Of a stretch of 64,000 nt of DNA, positions 54,914 to 64,000 are shown piece after piece. This DNA is from Helicobacter anatolicus (GTDB lineage: Bacteria > Campylobacterota > Campylobacteria > Campylobacterales > Helicobacteraceae), in assembly GCF_021300615.1 (NCBI RefSeq), contig NZ_JAJTMY010000002.1:62001-126000 (forward strand). Direction: 5' to 3'. The notes under the pieces are model-generated. The model searched no databases and had not been told where the DNA came from. It saw only the letters and a list, made by a program, of their open reading frames with translations. How positions within the stretch are numbered: position 1 is the stretch's first letter; each line of letters starts with the position of its first letter. The translations under genes were made by a program, and so were the position numbers.

Positions 54914-56116
54914 TCAATCACTACTTCTGTATCTAAATTGACCTTTCTTAAATACCATCTTTAATCCACCTATTCCAAAGAGCCAACGATTTTCTACAAG
55001 ATTTTTCATAAATGCACCAAACTCTCCAGAAATATTTTTATTAAAAACTTTCCCAACAGCATCGGTATGCCCAATAGAACAGATTGATCCACGATTGATA
55101 AAATAAAAATCTTTTTTTGTTTCTTTGCCTTTAAGTTTGTCATTTAAAAGATTGCCGACATATTCGCCCATTTGTGCTGCAATTTGGGCAGTAGGTGCGC
55201 AGATTATATCTTTTTGTCCAAAAATCGCACAATCACCCACTACATAAATATTTTCATAATCAATGCTTCTAAGCTTGGAATCTACTTTGATTCTGCCTTT
55301 TTGGCTATTAATTTTTGAATAATACTCAACCGTGTCATTCCCTTTTACACCAGTACTCCAAAGGATTGTGTTACCAAAGATTTTTTCTTTTTTTCCGTCC
55401 TTGGTAATAATAATTCCATCTTTTTGGCATTCTTCTACGGTTGCGCCATTAATTATGTTTACTCCTAAATCTTTTAATTTTTTTTCTGCCTTAAGGCTTA
55501 GTTTTTCATCAAATACCGGAAGAATTCTTTTTGATCTTCCTACACAAGTAATTTTAATATCTTCTTTATTGAGTCCATAGATACGGCATACTCTTTGGAT
55601 ATCATGTGCAAGTTCCGCGGTAAATTCAATACCTGTAAAACCAGTACCACAAACAATAAAGGAAAGATTATTTTTTTCTTTTGTGATATGGTAGTCTTTA
55701 AATTTCCATTCTATATGACGACATAATCTTAGGGCAGCATTTAGGGAGGAAAGTTTGTAGGTATATTCTTTTGCACCTTTTATTCCAAAATAATCAGCCT
55801 TAAATCCTAATGAAATTACTAAAATATCATAAGAATAATTATTGATTTTTCCAATTACTTGATTTTTTTCTGGGCAGATTTCCATTACTTTGTCTTTGAT
55901 AAATTTTACTTGTTTCAAGAGTTCTCTATAATAAATTTTTGCCTTTCTTTCACTAAGTGTTCCAATGGCGACTTTATGCAAAAGTGTTGTTTGATAGTGA
56001 TAATCATGCTTGCTAATCAGGGTGATGTCTGCATCTGCATGTTTTTTTTGTAGAGTCATTGCTGTTTTTAACCCCCCATAACCGCCACCGACAATTAAGA
56101 TTCTAGTTTTTTGCAT
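54914..56116 (-). CDS. ndh: Type II NADH dehydrogenase (NDH-2)
   Basis: A 400-residue single-subunit flavoenzyme that passes electrons from NADH to quinone without pumping protons. FAD motif RILIVGGGYGGLKTA is at the N terminus. HDYHYQTTLLHKVAIGTL, the NAD-binding segment SFIVCGTGFTGIEFTAEL and YVVGDCA (second FAD motif) follow. The H-Y-H-Y-Q pattern resembles Firmicutes NDH-2. The second in-frame ATG is used because AAGG then lies seven bases away; the first ATG is almost on top of it. Confidence 0.85.
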   Translation of the reverse strand: MQKTRILIVGGGYGGLKTAMTLQKKHADADITLISKHDYHYQTTLLHKVAIGTLSERKAKIYYRELLKQVKFIKDKVMEICPEKNQVIGKINNYSYDILVISLGFKADYFGIKGAKEYTYKLSSLNAALRLCRHIEWKFKDYHITKEKNNLSFIVCGTGFTGIEFTAELAHDIQRVCRIYGLNKEDIKITCVGRSKRILPVFDEKLSLKAEKKLKDLGVNIINGATVEECQKDGIIITKDGKKEKIFGNTILWSTGVKGNDTVEYYSKINSQKGRIKVDSKLRSIDYENIYVVGDCAIFGQKDIICAPTAQIAAQMGEYVGNLLNDKLKGKETKKDFYFINRGSICSIGHTDAVGKVFNKNISGEFGAFMKNLVENRWLFGIGGLKMVFKKGQFRYRSSD

Positions 56117-56207
56117 CTCCATCCTTAATGGTCAAATTTTATTTAACTATTAAAGCATTTTTATGCTTATAAAAAGTTAAAAGTAAATAAAAAGCATTCA
56201 AAATATG

Positions 56208-56224
56208 CTAGTATTATCTACTAG
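56208..56224. repeat. Small inverted repeat upstream of ndh
   Basis: CTAGTA and TACTAG around five bases, ~90 bases upstream of the ndh start and 38 bases after the preceding gene's stop. It could be an operator or chance. Confidence 0.35.
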
Positions 56225-56261
56225 TAGAGATGTAAAAAATTTGATATAAATAGAATAGTAA

Positions 56262-56480
56262 TTAGGTAAAAAGCTTAGGATTTTTTCTTTTGATTGTTTG
56301 AATTAAGTCAATAATGGCTTGTTGATCATAATCTTTATCATTATCTATTTTTTCAACTTCTTCTATGTAAATATCAATCAGTTTTTCTGTATATTCTTTT
56401 TTTGCACCTGCAAAATACATGGCAACTGCTAACATGTCTAAAACTTCAAGCGCTAATTCTTCGTATTCTGTGTTTTTCAT
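56262..56480 (-). CDS. Small acidic protein of unknown function
   Basis: A 72-residue, mostly helical, acidic protein (ALEVLDMLAVAMYFAGAKKE, then IYIEEVEKIDNDKDYD). No family recognised. It has a good AAAGGAG site and its ATG overlaps the DHH gene stop as ATGA, so it is very likely real and coupled to that gene. Confidence 0.7.
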   Translation of the reverse strand: MKNTEYEELALEVLDMLAVAMYFAGAKKEYTEKLIDIYIEEVEKIDNDKDYDQQAIIDLIQTIKRKNPKLFT

Positions 56481-57559
56481 TCTTTCTCCTTTGTTAGTGC
56501 TTTGATTACTTGATTTTTTATATCTTCATAAACAAAACTTTCTCTAAAATGTTCTAATTTTCCTCCAGATGCATTTTTATGACCACCACCATTAAAACAT
56601 TCTTTACTAAGGGTATTTACATCGCAATTGCCATTTGCACGCAGTGACACATTACCTTTTGCATTAATATCAATATAAAAATCATATTCTGGATTATTTT
56701 TTAAAAATAGGTTAGCAAGGACACTGATTCCTCCCATAGAATAGCTTAAAAATCCCTTTTTATCTTTGTAATTAATCGTGCAAGTATCCTTTTTTTCTGT
56801 GAGTAGTTTTACTTGTGCCATTGAGGTGATATTATCCATAGTTTGTGTTTCAGGATTTCCGCCTAATGCGATTTTTTTGAGTCTAAAAATTGCGTTGTCA
56901 AATGCTACTTCTGCGTTAGGTAGAGTAATGTAATCTTTAATAGATTCTAAAAGTTTGAATTTATAGTTTCTGTGTTCTTCATCAAACATAAAACGATTGA
57001 GTTCATTTGAGTTTGCAATTAAACTCAAGGCAACCTTACCAAATTCAAAGCCATAATTTTCTTCTTTCCAAATATCAATAGAATTAATCATTTCAACAAT
57101 CAAATCAAGAATCTTTTCATCTTGAGGATTTTTTAGTGTGTAGTGTTCTTTAAGATAGTGGTAGGTGATTTTTGTTGCACAGCGTTGAGTATCTAGGAAA
57201 TACCATCCGAAGTTTTTTGCACTTTCTTCTCCACTAACATGATGATCAAGCAAGATGATTTCAATATCAATACCATCAATTCTCATAAAATCCACTTTTT
57301 CTTGCAAGAAAAGGGATTCTTGCATAGAGAGATTAAGATCTGTAATGAGAATCAAAAATTTTTGTGGCTTCTTGCTGCGAAATTTAGATTCTAATTTAAC
57401 TTGATTTTGGATTTGTTGCACAATGGTTTGTAATCTTGCTAAAACTTCTTTTCCATAGTTAGCATTATAAAATTGTATGCGATCAAAAAAATTTTTAGCA
57501 ATAAATTGACAACCATAACCATCTAAATCAATGTGTGATAAATGAAAAACTTGCATCAT
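56477..57559 (-). CDS. DHH/DHHA1-family phosphoesterase
   Basis: A 360-residue protein. The metal motifs are SHIDLDGYG near the N terminus, DLNLSMQ, and LLDHHVSGEE (the DHH motif). The DHHA1 domain ends in FNGGGHKNASGG, which binds the substrate phosphate. Members hydrolyse short oligoribonucleotides, pAp or cyclic dinucleotides; which is not clear. It lies 9 bases after flhA in the same order as recalled from H. pylori (rpsO-flhA-DHH), where hsrA would come next but is 24 kb away here. Confidence 0.85.
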   Translation of the reverse strand: MMQVFHLSHIDLDGYGCQFIAKNFFDRIQFYNANYGKEVLARLQTIVQQIQNQVKLESKFRSKKPQKFLILITDLNLSMQESLFLQEKVDFMRIDGIDIEIILLDHHVSGEESAKNFGWYFLDTQRCATKITYHYLKEHYTLKNPQDEKILDLIVEMINSIDIWKEENYGFEFGKVALSLIANSNELNRFMFDEEHRNYKFKLLESIKDYITLPNAEVAFDNAIFRLKKIALGGNPETQTMDNITSMAQVKLLTEKKDTCTINYKDKKGFLSYSMGGISVLANLFLKNNPEYDFYIDINAKGNVSLRANGNCDVNTLSKECFNGGGHKNASGGKLEHFRESFVYEDIKNQVIKALTKEKE

Positions 57560-57568
57560 TTTTATACC

Positions 57569-59791
57569 TTAATTAAAATTTATATTTATATTACCCAAAA
57601 CTTCATATTTTGTGTTCATATCAAGTTCTGCATGGCTCAATACAACAATATCGATTTTAAATTGTTCAAGTTTTGCAGCCAAAGAGCGTCTTAAAAGTGG
57701 ATCTACTATTAAAATTACTGGCGCAATACCTTTTTGTAAAATCGTCATGGATTCTTGAGAAATTGTATCCACTAACTTTTGCATTTCATTAGTGTTAAGT
57801 AACAGAGTTTTTCCCGAGGGTTGTTCTCTTAGTTTTCCCAGTAGATATTGTTCTGTATCTAGTGATAGGGTGATAAGCTTTAAGATTCCATCATCAGATT
57901 TAAAAATATTTGTAATCACTCTTGAGAGTTTTGCCCGTACTTGTTCTGTGATTAATGCAACATCATTTTGCAATGGTGCTGCCACATCAGTAATGGTTTC
58001 AAGAATAGTGAGCATATCTTTGATAGGGATTTTTTCATGCAATAGTTCTTGCAATACAGAGCGGATAATTCCAGTTTGGATTTTTCTTGCTTCATCGATG
58101 ATTGCAGGATAGCTTTCTGCTAAGCGATCTAGGATAGATTTTACTTCATCTTTAGTGATAAATTCTTCTGCATAATTTTTAACAAGTTCGCTAATATGTG
58201 TCGTTACAACAGTTGCAGGATCAATGATTGTATAGCCTTGAATGATTGCTTCTTCTTTAATGCTAGGATCAATCCATAGGGCATCCATGCCAAAAGCAGG
58301 TTCTTTTGTTGGGATTCCATCAATTTCTTTACCAACAAATCCTGTATTCATTGCCAAAAATTTATCAGGCATTACACTACCTTCACCAATTGTAATACCC
58401 TTTAGTTTGACCTCATAGTTGTTTGGAGGAAGTTGGAGGTTGTCTCTTATGCGCACTTGTGGCATTAAGAATCCGTAATCATTAGCAATTTTTTTACGGA
58501 TACCTCGCACACGCTCTAATAAATCTCCATTTTGCTTGACATCTGCAAGACTTATGAGTTGATAGCCAAGATCCAATGCAAGTAATTCAACTTTTAATGC
58601 CTCATCAATTGCTTTTTCTTCTTCTTTTTTAATTTCTTCAGGGCTTTTTTGTGGTATGGCTTTTGGAGCGTGTTGTTCAATAGGATTACTCGAGGTTTTT
58701 TGTTGTTGCGCAATATTTAGATTGAGATTTGTTTTTTTATTGATCCAATTTTCAAAGAGACTAAATAAGCTTTCTTTATCCTCTCTAGAAATAAGCCAAG
58801 AGATGAAGAGAAATAGTAATCCCACAAAGGCTAGAGAAAAGGTTGGTAGTCCTGGTACTGTGGCAAAAAGCAATAAAATTACACCCACAATAATGAGTGT
58901 TTTGCTTTTGTCTGTGAGTTGGGTTACAAGCTTGCTGGCAAAATTTTCTTCTTCATTTTGTGTGGTTCTTGTTGCAACAATACCTGTGGCTGTAGCAATA
59001 ATAAGTGCAGGAATTTGTCCTACTAAACCATCTCCAATTGTAAGAATGGTAAAAGTGGCTGCACTATCGCTAACTGGCATTCCGCGTTGAAAAACACCAA
59101 TAAGAAAGCCACCAATAATATTGATTATTGTAATAATGATTGAGGCGATTGCATCACCTTTGACAAATTTACTAGCTCCATCCATAGCGCCATAAAAATC
59201 CGCTTCTTGTGTGAGTGTAGCTCTTCTTGCCCTTGCTTCTTCATTATCGATTAATCCAGCATTTAAATCTGCGTCAATAGCCATTTGTTTTCCAGGCATA
59301 GCATCAAGTGCAAATCTTGCTCTCACTTCTGTAACACGTGTAGAACCATTAGTGACTACAAGTAAATTTACAAGCACTAAAATAACAAAAATAATACTTC
59401 CAATTACATAATTTCCACTTACTGTGAAAGCTCCAAAAGCAGCGATAATATCACTTATAGAATCTGCACCCTTATAGCCTTCTGTGAGTATCATTCTTGT
59501 GGTACCCACATTGAGCGCAAGACGATAGAGTGTAACTATGAGCAATAATGTTGGAAAGGCAGAGAAGTCCGTGGGTTTGGTAATATAAAGCCCGATTAGG
59601 ATAATTAGCACAGATAAAGCAATGGAAATAGTAAGCAAGAAATCTAGTAAAAAGGGAGGAAGGGGTACGATAATAATGGCGAGAATCAAAATTACAAAAA
59701 CAACAACAGTTAAATCTTTTGATTGCGTAAAAGTGTGCAGAAAAGACATAAGCGATTGTATAAAATTGATTTGCTTCTTTTTTGCCAACAA
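57569..59791 (-). CDS. flhA: Flagellar export protein FlhA
   Basis: A 740-residue protein forming the nonameric export gate. About eight N-terminal membrane segments lie in residues ~25-345, with the conserved cytoplasmic loop [20 protein letters not shown]. The large cytoplasmic domain follows and is complete. The start is one of two adjacent TTG codons behind AAGGA; an ATG 14 codons later is the alternative. Confidence 0.96.
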   Translation of the reverse strand: MLAKKKQINFIQSLMSFLHTFTQSKDLTVVVFVILILAIIIVPLPPFLLDFLLTISIALSVLIILIGLYITKPTDFSAFPTLLLIVTLYRLALNVGTTRMILTEGYKGADSISDIIAAFGAFTVSGNYVIGSIIFVILVLVNLLVVTNGSTRVTEVRARFALDAMPGKQMAIDADLNAGLIDNEEARARRATLTQEADFYGAMDGASKFVKGDAIASIIITIINIIGGFLIGVFQRGMPVSDSAATFTILTIGDGLVGQIPALIIATATGIVATRTTQNEEENFASKLVTQLTDKSKTLIIVGVILLLFATVPGLPTFSLAFVGLLFLFISWLISREDKESLFSLFENWINKKTNLNLNIAQQQKTSSNPIEQHAPKAIPQKSPEEIKKEEEKAIDEALKVELLALDLGYQLISLADVKQNGDLLERVRGIRKKIANDYGFLMPQVRIRDNLQLPPNNYEVKLKGITIGEGSVMPDKFLAMNTGFVGKEIDGIPTKEPAFGMDALWIDPSIKEEAIIQGYTIIDPATVVTTHISELVKNYAEEFITKDEVKSILDRLAESYPAIIDEARKIQTGIIRSVLQELLHEKIPIKDMLTILETITDVAAPLQNDVALITEQVRAKLSRVITNIFKSDDGILKLITLSLDTEQYLLGKLREQPSGKTLLLNTNEMQKLVDTISQESMTILQKGIAPVILIVDPLLRRSLAAKLEQFKIDIVVLSHAELDMNTKYEVLGNININFN

Positions 59792-59909
59792 TAATCCTTA
59801 TAGCTATAGCTGGAATGAAATTAAAGTGTAATTTTACTATATTTTGCTGTATTTTTACTTTTTTTATTGTAAGATTATGCTTTAAATTTATACCATTCAG
59901 GAGGTCATT

Positions 59910-60182
59910 ATGGCTTTAGATACGGCGAAAAAACAAGAAATTATTCAAAAGTTTGCAAGAGGCGAAAAAGATACAGGTTCTTCAGAGGTGCAAATTGCGC
60001 TTTTAACCCAAAGAATCTCTTATCTTACAGATCATTTGAAAAGTAATAAAAAAGACCATTCTAGTCGCTTGGGGCTTTTGAAACTTGTGGGACAAAGAAA
60101 GCATCTTTTAAAATATCTTAAACGCACACAGTATGAAAGATATGTTAAATTAATTGCGGAACTCGGCATTAAAGATAGATAA
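59910..60182 (+). CDS. rpsO: 30S ribosomal protein S15
   Basis: A 90-residue ribosomal protein that nucleates the central domain of the small subunit. [20 protein letters not shown] and [19 protein letters not shown] are the rRNA-binding helices. It follows a strong CAGGAGG site and diverges from flhA. Confidence 0.98.
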   Translation: MALDTAKKQEIIQKFARGEKDTGSSEVQIALLTQRISYLTDHLKSNKKDHSSRLGLLKLVGQRKHLLKYLKRTQYERYVKLIAELGIKDR

Positions 60183-60189
60183 TTCTTAT

Positions 60190-60210
60190 CCCTTCCTTGT
60201 TTTGGAAGGG
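60190..60210 (+). terminator. Terminator of rpsO
   Basis: Arms CCCTTCC / GGAAGGG with a seven-base loop followed by TTTT, directly after the rpsO stop. Confidence 0.88.
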
Positions 60211-60288
60211 TTTTAAGATTAAATATATAAGCGATTTCTATAATCAATCTTTATTTTTAAAGTTTGGATTATTTTATTTTTTTAATTT

Positions 60289-61293
60289 TTAATAACAGTG
60301 AATTTTAAAAATTTCTTCTTCAATCTTAGTTACCTCTATTTGTCCTGTTTGATAAAAATATTTTCTAAGCACTAAAAAGTTTAATAAATCTTCTTGTGAT
60401 TTGTCTAAAAATTTTTTTACATAAATATTGGCGTTATGGATGATTGTTTCAGCAATTTTTGGATTTTTTAAGATCCAATCTACCTTTTCTTCAAGATTTT
60501 TAAAATCATCATCAAGTAAAACATAATGTATATCAGGAAGTAGTGTTCCTTCCATAAACCATGTTTCAAATTTTGGTTTTGGCATAATTGCTAGAGAGTT
60601 TGATGCCATAATCCATTTGAGATTTGTGGCTACATCATTACCTTCAAGAGAAAGGATAAATTTATGTTTTAAATGTGTGGAGAGATTGCTTTTTCCTTTA
60701 AACCATTTTTTTAGTTCCTCATCTTCTAGACTGCCTACATGCCCTGCATCAAGTAAGGGGTGATGAAAAAATAATCGCATAAAATCTTTGCGATGTTTTT
60801 GATAACAACCTCCACGAAAAAATACTAAATCTTTTTTTTCGTAAAAAGAGGCGATGGGGTGTGTTTTTTGGCTAAGTAAATGCATAGAGCCAAAATGTCG
60901 TTTTTTGTCCAGTTTGAGTAAAATATTGTTTTTAGAATCTTGCATTGTGCCATATGGGATTGGACGAGATTTACAAAAAGTAGGATGCATAAGAGGAGTA
61001 TTGACATCACCAGCACAAAAAGAAAAAGAGAGGTTTTTAGGAAAAAATCGCATAAATTCCCAAAAGTCATAGCAGTATCGCGAGTGTGTCAGCATTTCTT
61101 TTTTGCTAGGAGTGATATTTTGCAATATATTTGAAGGAGAAATTTTAGCACCACAATAATAAGAGACTCTTTGTGAGATTTCTGTAAGCTTAGAATCAGG
61201 AATTTCACGAAGTTTTGCAAGAATTTTTTTTGGATTTTTTGAAAACAATGTAAAATAGATCCCTTGAATATTGTAGCAAAATGTGTTATTCAT
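60289..61293 (-). CDS. Glycosyltransferase of the LpsA/CAP10 type (GT90)
   Basis: A 334-residue cytoplasmic protein. The C-terminal block SLEGNDVATNLKWIMASNSL, followed by KPKFETWFMEG, is diagnostic of the CAP10/LpsA family, which adds sugars to LPS or LOS cores. VFFRGGCYQ is the other conserved block. It is coupled to the upstream GT2 gene by an ATGA overlap. Sugar donor and acceptor are unknown. Confidence 0.82.
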   Translation of the reverse strand: MNNTFCYNIQGIYFTLFSKNPKKILAKLREIPDSKLTEISQRVSYYCGAKISPSNILQNITPSKKEMLTHSRYCYDFWEFMRFFPKNLSFSFCAGDVNTPLMHPTFCKSRPIPYGTMQDSKNNILLKLDKKRHFGSMHLLSQKTHPIASFYEKKDLVFFRGGCYQKHRKDFMRLFFHHPLLDAGHVGSLEDEELKKWFKGKSNLSTHLKHKFILSLEGNDVATNLKWIMASNSLAIMPKPKFETWFMEGTLLPDIHYVLLDDDFKNLEEKVDWILKNPKIAETIIHNANIYVKKFLDKSQEDLLNFLVLRKYFYQTGQIEVTKIEEEIFKIHCY

Positions 61294-62258
61294 GAAATTC
61301 TTTTATTTTTAAGATTTTTAATTTTTTGCCAAAAAATATAATAGCTAAAAGCTAGCTTTTGTTTTATGGAAAATAGAGAATATAACATAAAAAAATCTTT
61401 AAGATATAAATTAAGGTAGTGGTTGTATATAAAACTTGTTTTTAAAGCTTTTTTGAGACAAAACTTACTTACTTTTTGATAATAGCTTTTTAAAATCTGG
61501 TCCTCTATGTCTTGAAGAGAAGTGTTAAAGTGTTTTGCAAGTGTGAGGTAGCTTTGCAACATTTTATTAAATTTTTCTTGAGTGGGTTTTTGATGCATAA
61601 TTGATTCTGGGTTTTGTCGGTAAAAATAAAGTGAAAGATCGCTGCAATAAACTTGATTAGAGGTACGTAGCAAGTGGGTGGCAAAATATAAATCTTCATA
61701 AAAAAGATTGATAGGGAAAAGAGGTTGAGGCATTTTTTTGAGTATGGAATTTTTACAGACAAAGTGCGCAATTGTGGTGGCAATGTGTTTGGTTTTATTG
61801 ATTTGTGTAAAAAAGCTATAAATAGGAAGAGTTGTATTTTGTGTAATATGATGGAGAAAATTGCTAGAATTTTTTTGGATTTTATTGGGAGGGGTAAGAT
61901 TATTAAAATCCATCAATAAAACATCTACAGGATGATTTTGTAAGATTTCATAGAGTTTTTCACAAAGATTTTTTTCTATATAATCATCAGAATCTAAGAA
62001 GATTATATACTTTCCTTGAGCAATTTTTAATGCATTATTTCTTGCAATACTTGGCCCTTGATTTTCTTGATGAATAAGTAAGATTCTAGAATCCTTTTCC
62101 GCATACTCTTTAGCAATCTCTCCACTTTTATCACTACTGCCATCATTTATGCAAATAATTTCAATATCTCTAAAAGTTTGAAAAACTGCAGAATCTAAAC
62201 ATTCTTTGAGATAGTTTTCAACATTATAAATGGGGATAATGATTGAAAAAAATGGCAT
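61290..62258 (-). CDS. GT2 family glycosyltransferase, paralogue A
   Basis: A 322-residue inverting glycosyltransferase. FSIIIPIYNVENYLKECLDS, CINDGSSDKSG and FLDSDDY (the DxD metal site) are typical GT-A motifs. The first ~112 residues are almost identical to paralogue B at 62978-63946, while the C-terminal acceptor half is different. It starts after AAAAGGAG. A role in LPS or capsule assembly is inferred from the neighbours. Confidence 0.88.
   Translation of the reverse strand: MPFFSIIIPIYNVENYLKECLDSAVFQTFRDIEIICINDGSSDKSGEIAKEYAEKDSRILLIHQENQGPSIARNNALKIAQGKYIIFLDSDDYIEKNLCEKLYEILQNHPVDVLLMDFNNLTPPNKIQKNSSNFLHHITQNTTLPIYSFFTQINKTKHIATTIAHFVCKNSILKKMPQPLFPINLFYEDLYFATHLLRTSNQVYCSDLSLYFYRQNPESIMHQKPTQEKFNKMLQSYLTLAKHFNTSLQDIEDQILKSYYQKVSKFCLKKALKTSFIYNHYLNLYLKDFFMLYSLFSIKQKLAFSYYIFWQKIKNLKNKRIS
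61923..62258 (-). repeat. 336-bp direct repeat, copy 1 (GT2 N-terminal half)
   Basis: Matches 63611-63946 at a constant offset of 1688. The ends are near identical, and differences cluster around 61995-62070. Confidence 0.9.
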
Positions 62259-62303
62259 AATACTCCTTTTGTTGTGTGAAATTATATCAAAATGGAGTTT
62301 TGA

Positions 62304-63032
62304 TTGATAAAAGTTTTTATTATAAATTTAGAAAATGCGACCGAGAGAAGAAAAAGCATGCAGCAAGAGATACTAAAGTTTGAAAATACTATTTTTGATT
62401 TTAGTTTTTTTGAGGCTATTGATGCAAAAAATGCATTACAGATGCAAAATTTTACAAAATATTACCAAAAAACATTAGCAAAGATTACACATGGTAGGGA
62501 GCTTTATAGGGGTGAAATTGCATGTTATGCGAGCCATTTTAGTTTATGGGAAAAATGTATTGTACTTGATGAGCCAATTGTGATTTTAGAAGATGATGTG
62601 ATTTTATTTGAGCATTTTCAAAAAGGAGTAGAAGAAATTATAAAGAGTAATTATAGTTTTGTACGATTTTTTGCACTTTTTGATTCTAAAAAAAATATTC
62701 ATCCAAAAAATAATCATACTTTGGTTGTAAAAAATTCAAAATTAGGTGGTACGCAAGGATATTATTTAGAGCCTAGTGCGGCAAAAACTTTGGTGAAGTA
62801 TTCACAAAAATGGCTAAGTCCAGTAGATGATTTTTTGGATCGTTATTTTGTGTATGGTTTACCTGCGGTGGTGTGTGAGCCATATTTATTAAAAGAACAG
62901 GTAATGGAATCTATGATTGGATATAGAGATAAAAAACCCAGGGGGATTTTTAAGTGTACAAGAGAAATTATGATAATTTATTGGAATGTTTTGCGTTTTA
63001 TTTTTAATTTGAAAAATCGAAAAATAGGATAA
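62304..63032 (+). CDS. GT25 family LPS glycosyltransferase
   Basis: A 242-residue protein of the LOS beta-1,4-galactosyltransferase family. KVFIINLENATERR starts it, RGEIACYASHFSLWEKC and VILEDDV are the family blocks, and LGGTQGYYL follows. It would add galactose or a related sugar to the LPS core or O-chain. The start is TTG with GGAG seven bases upstream. It is inverted relative to the flanking GT2 genes and its 3' end overlaps paralogue B tail-to-tail by 55 bases. Confidence 0.88.
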   Translation: MIKVFIINLENATERRKSMQQEILKFENTIFDFSFFEAIDAKNALQMQNFTKYYQKTLAKITHGRELYRGEIACYASHFSLWEKCIVLDEPIVILEDDVILFEHFQKGVEEIIKSNYSFVRFFALFDSKKNIHPKNNHTLVVKNSKLGGTQGYYLEPSAAKTLVKYSQKWLSPVDDFLDRYFVYGLPAVVCEPYLLKEQVMESMIGYRDKKPRGIFKCTREIMIIYWNVLRFIFNLKNRKIG

Positions 63033-63946
63033 AGAGGAGTTTTTTTAAGAAAAATTTTGATAGGTTGTAAAAAAAATTGCAAATGTATTTTTTTAGGAAT
63101 ATGGGCTGCAAAAATTTTAAAATCTTTTTTGATTTGTTTCATGATCTCGGGATTATCACATTTTTGCAAAGCAAGGTTATAGTAAACAATAATTTGTCGT
63201 AATAAGATTTTTTGGATTTTTTCTGGCATATTTTGCGCAATATCGTAGAAAAATTTTGCAATTTCAAAATAGCTTTTGATAGAAAGAAGGTTTTTTTCTA
63301 ATGAAGGGGGAGTATTCGTGATAGAATCTTCTCGAACGCGATAAAAATACAAAGGGTTGTCAGTAAGTAAAAAAGTTTGTGATTCTAAAAGAATATGAGC
63401 AATAAAGGTCATATCTTCATAAATAATATTTGGGATAAAAGTAATGTTTTTTGTGAGTAAAAATTCTCTCTTGACTGTAAAAAGCCATACGCATCCGCTA
63501 CCAAGACAATTAGGGTAAAAAAGTATATATTCTTTGCCAGATAGAGGATTTTTTGGAGGAATGGGGTAGGGGGTTTGGCGATCATGATTGATAGTTTTGT
63601 ATTTAATTATATCTACAGGATGATTTTGTAAGATTTCATAGAGTTTTTCACAAAGATTTTTTTCTATATAATCATCAGAATCTAAAAAGACTATATATTT
63701 ACCTGTAGCTCTTGTGATTGCGTTGTTTCGCGCCATACTTAAGCCTTGATTTTCTTGATGAATAAGTAAGATTCTAGAATCTTTTTCTGCATACTCTTTA
63801 GCAATCTCTCCACTTTTATCACTACTGCCATCATTTATGCAAATAATTTCAATATCTCTAAAAGTTTGAAAAACTGCAGAATCTAAACATTCTTTGAGAT
63901 AGTTTTCAACATTATAAATGGGGATAATGATTGAAAAAAATGGCAT
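62978..63946 (-). CDS. GT2 family glycosyltransferase, paralogue B
   Basis: A 322-residue protein with the same N-terminal domain as paralogue A (NDGSSDKSG, FLDSDDY) but a different C-terminal half from about residue 113 (IIKYKTINHD onward). The start at MPFFS follows an AAGGAGGG site; the five codons upstream are unlikely to be translated. It shares 55 bases at the 3' end with the convergent GT25 gene. Confidence 0.88.
   Translation of the reverse strand: MPFFSIIIPIYNVENYLKECLDSAVFQTFRDIEIICINDGSSDKSGEIAKEYAEKDSRILLIHQENQGLSMARNNAITRATGKYIVFLDSDDYIEKNLCEKLYEILQNHPVDIIKYKTINHDRQTPYPIPPKNPLSGKEYILFYPNCLGSGCVWLFTVKREFLLTKNITFIPNIIYEDMTFIAHILLESQTFLLTDNPLYFYRVREDSITNTPPSLEKNLLSIKSYFEIAKFFYDIAQNMPEKIQKILLRQIIVYYNLALQKCDNPEIMKQIKKDFKIFAAHIPKKIHLQFFLQPIKIFLKKTPLYPIFRFFKLKIKRKTFQ
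63611..63946 (-). repeat. 336-bp direct repeat, copy 2 (GT2 N-terminal half)
   Basis: Second copy of the repeat at 61923-62258, in the same orientation, flanking the inverted GT25 gene and the C-terminal half of paralogue B. Confidence 0.9.
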
Positions 63947-64000
63947 AAACCCTCCTTGCAAGATTTTTTCCCGTTATTATCCCATATTTCATGCTAACAA

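Overview
The window is AT-rich chromosomal DNA from a member of the Campylobacterota, most likely a Helicobacter. This rests on gene content and gene orders recalled from H. pylori, not on a database search. Recognisable blocks are cheY-prmA-ftsH-(psd-like)-pssA-copA-copP, dnaB-comEC-ubiA-(two small proteins)-psd-nadA-nadC, fliQ-murB, rpsO-flhA-DHH hydrolase, and an HsrA (HP1043-type) orphan regulator next to a RepG-like small RNA. The species cannot be fixed from this window.

Layout. 1-1389: end of a 2-aminoethylphosphonate (AEP) locus (cytidylyltransferase fragment, phnW). 1395-4874, minus: trpCF-trpB-trpA. 5071-8154: fliQ, murB, a TraF-like outer-membrane protein and a small tautomerase. 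8356-13320: putA-putP for proline use, with codon choice that looks foreign in most of putA. 13321-13885 is gene-free and probably decayed. 13886-16594, minus: purB, then coupled pnuC-thiN (thiamine salvage). 16748-26319: tRNA-Phe, xth, then the cheY-to-copP operon with an msbA-like exporter coupled to its end. 26342-26519: tRNA-fMet and tRNA-Gln. 26654-36224: ribBA, cmoA, an MFS carrier, sodB, argD, hsrA with a divergent RepG-like sRNA, a YihY protein, an Opr-type porin and a CynX-type carrier. 36419-46387: dnaB through nadC. 46423-60182: htpG, a metabolite:H+ symporter, a DJ-1 protein, lepA, a chemoreceptor, NDH-2, a DHH hydrolase, flhA and rpsO. 60289-63946: surface-glycan glycosyltransferases, including two GT2 paralogues sharing a 336-bp near-identical direct repeat.

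The most unusual structure is at 37751-39247. A plasmid replicon fragment sits exactly between dnaB and comEC. It consists of AT-rich iterons inside a 240-bp tandem duplication, followed by a Rep_3-type initiator gene cut off after its first winged-helix domain. The last 53 codons of dnaB plus its stop occur twice, once ending dnaB and once fused in frame to the Rep fragment. The two copies differ at only two positions, both synonymous. This is the footprint expected from single-crossover integration of a small circular replicon, or recombination with incoming DNA, that carried a dnaB 3' end. It leaves dnaB intact and keeps the ancestral sequence in front of comEC.

Smaller points of interest are the RepG-like sRNA, a 9-bp tandem repeat touching the chemoreceptor promoter, a RibBA whose GTP cyclohydrolase half lacks its metal site, and a trp cluster lacking trpE/G/D beside it.
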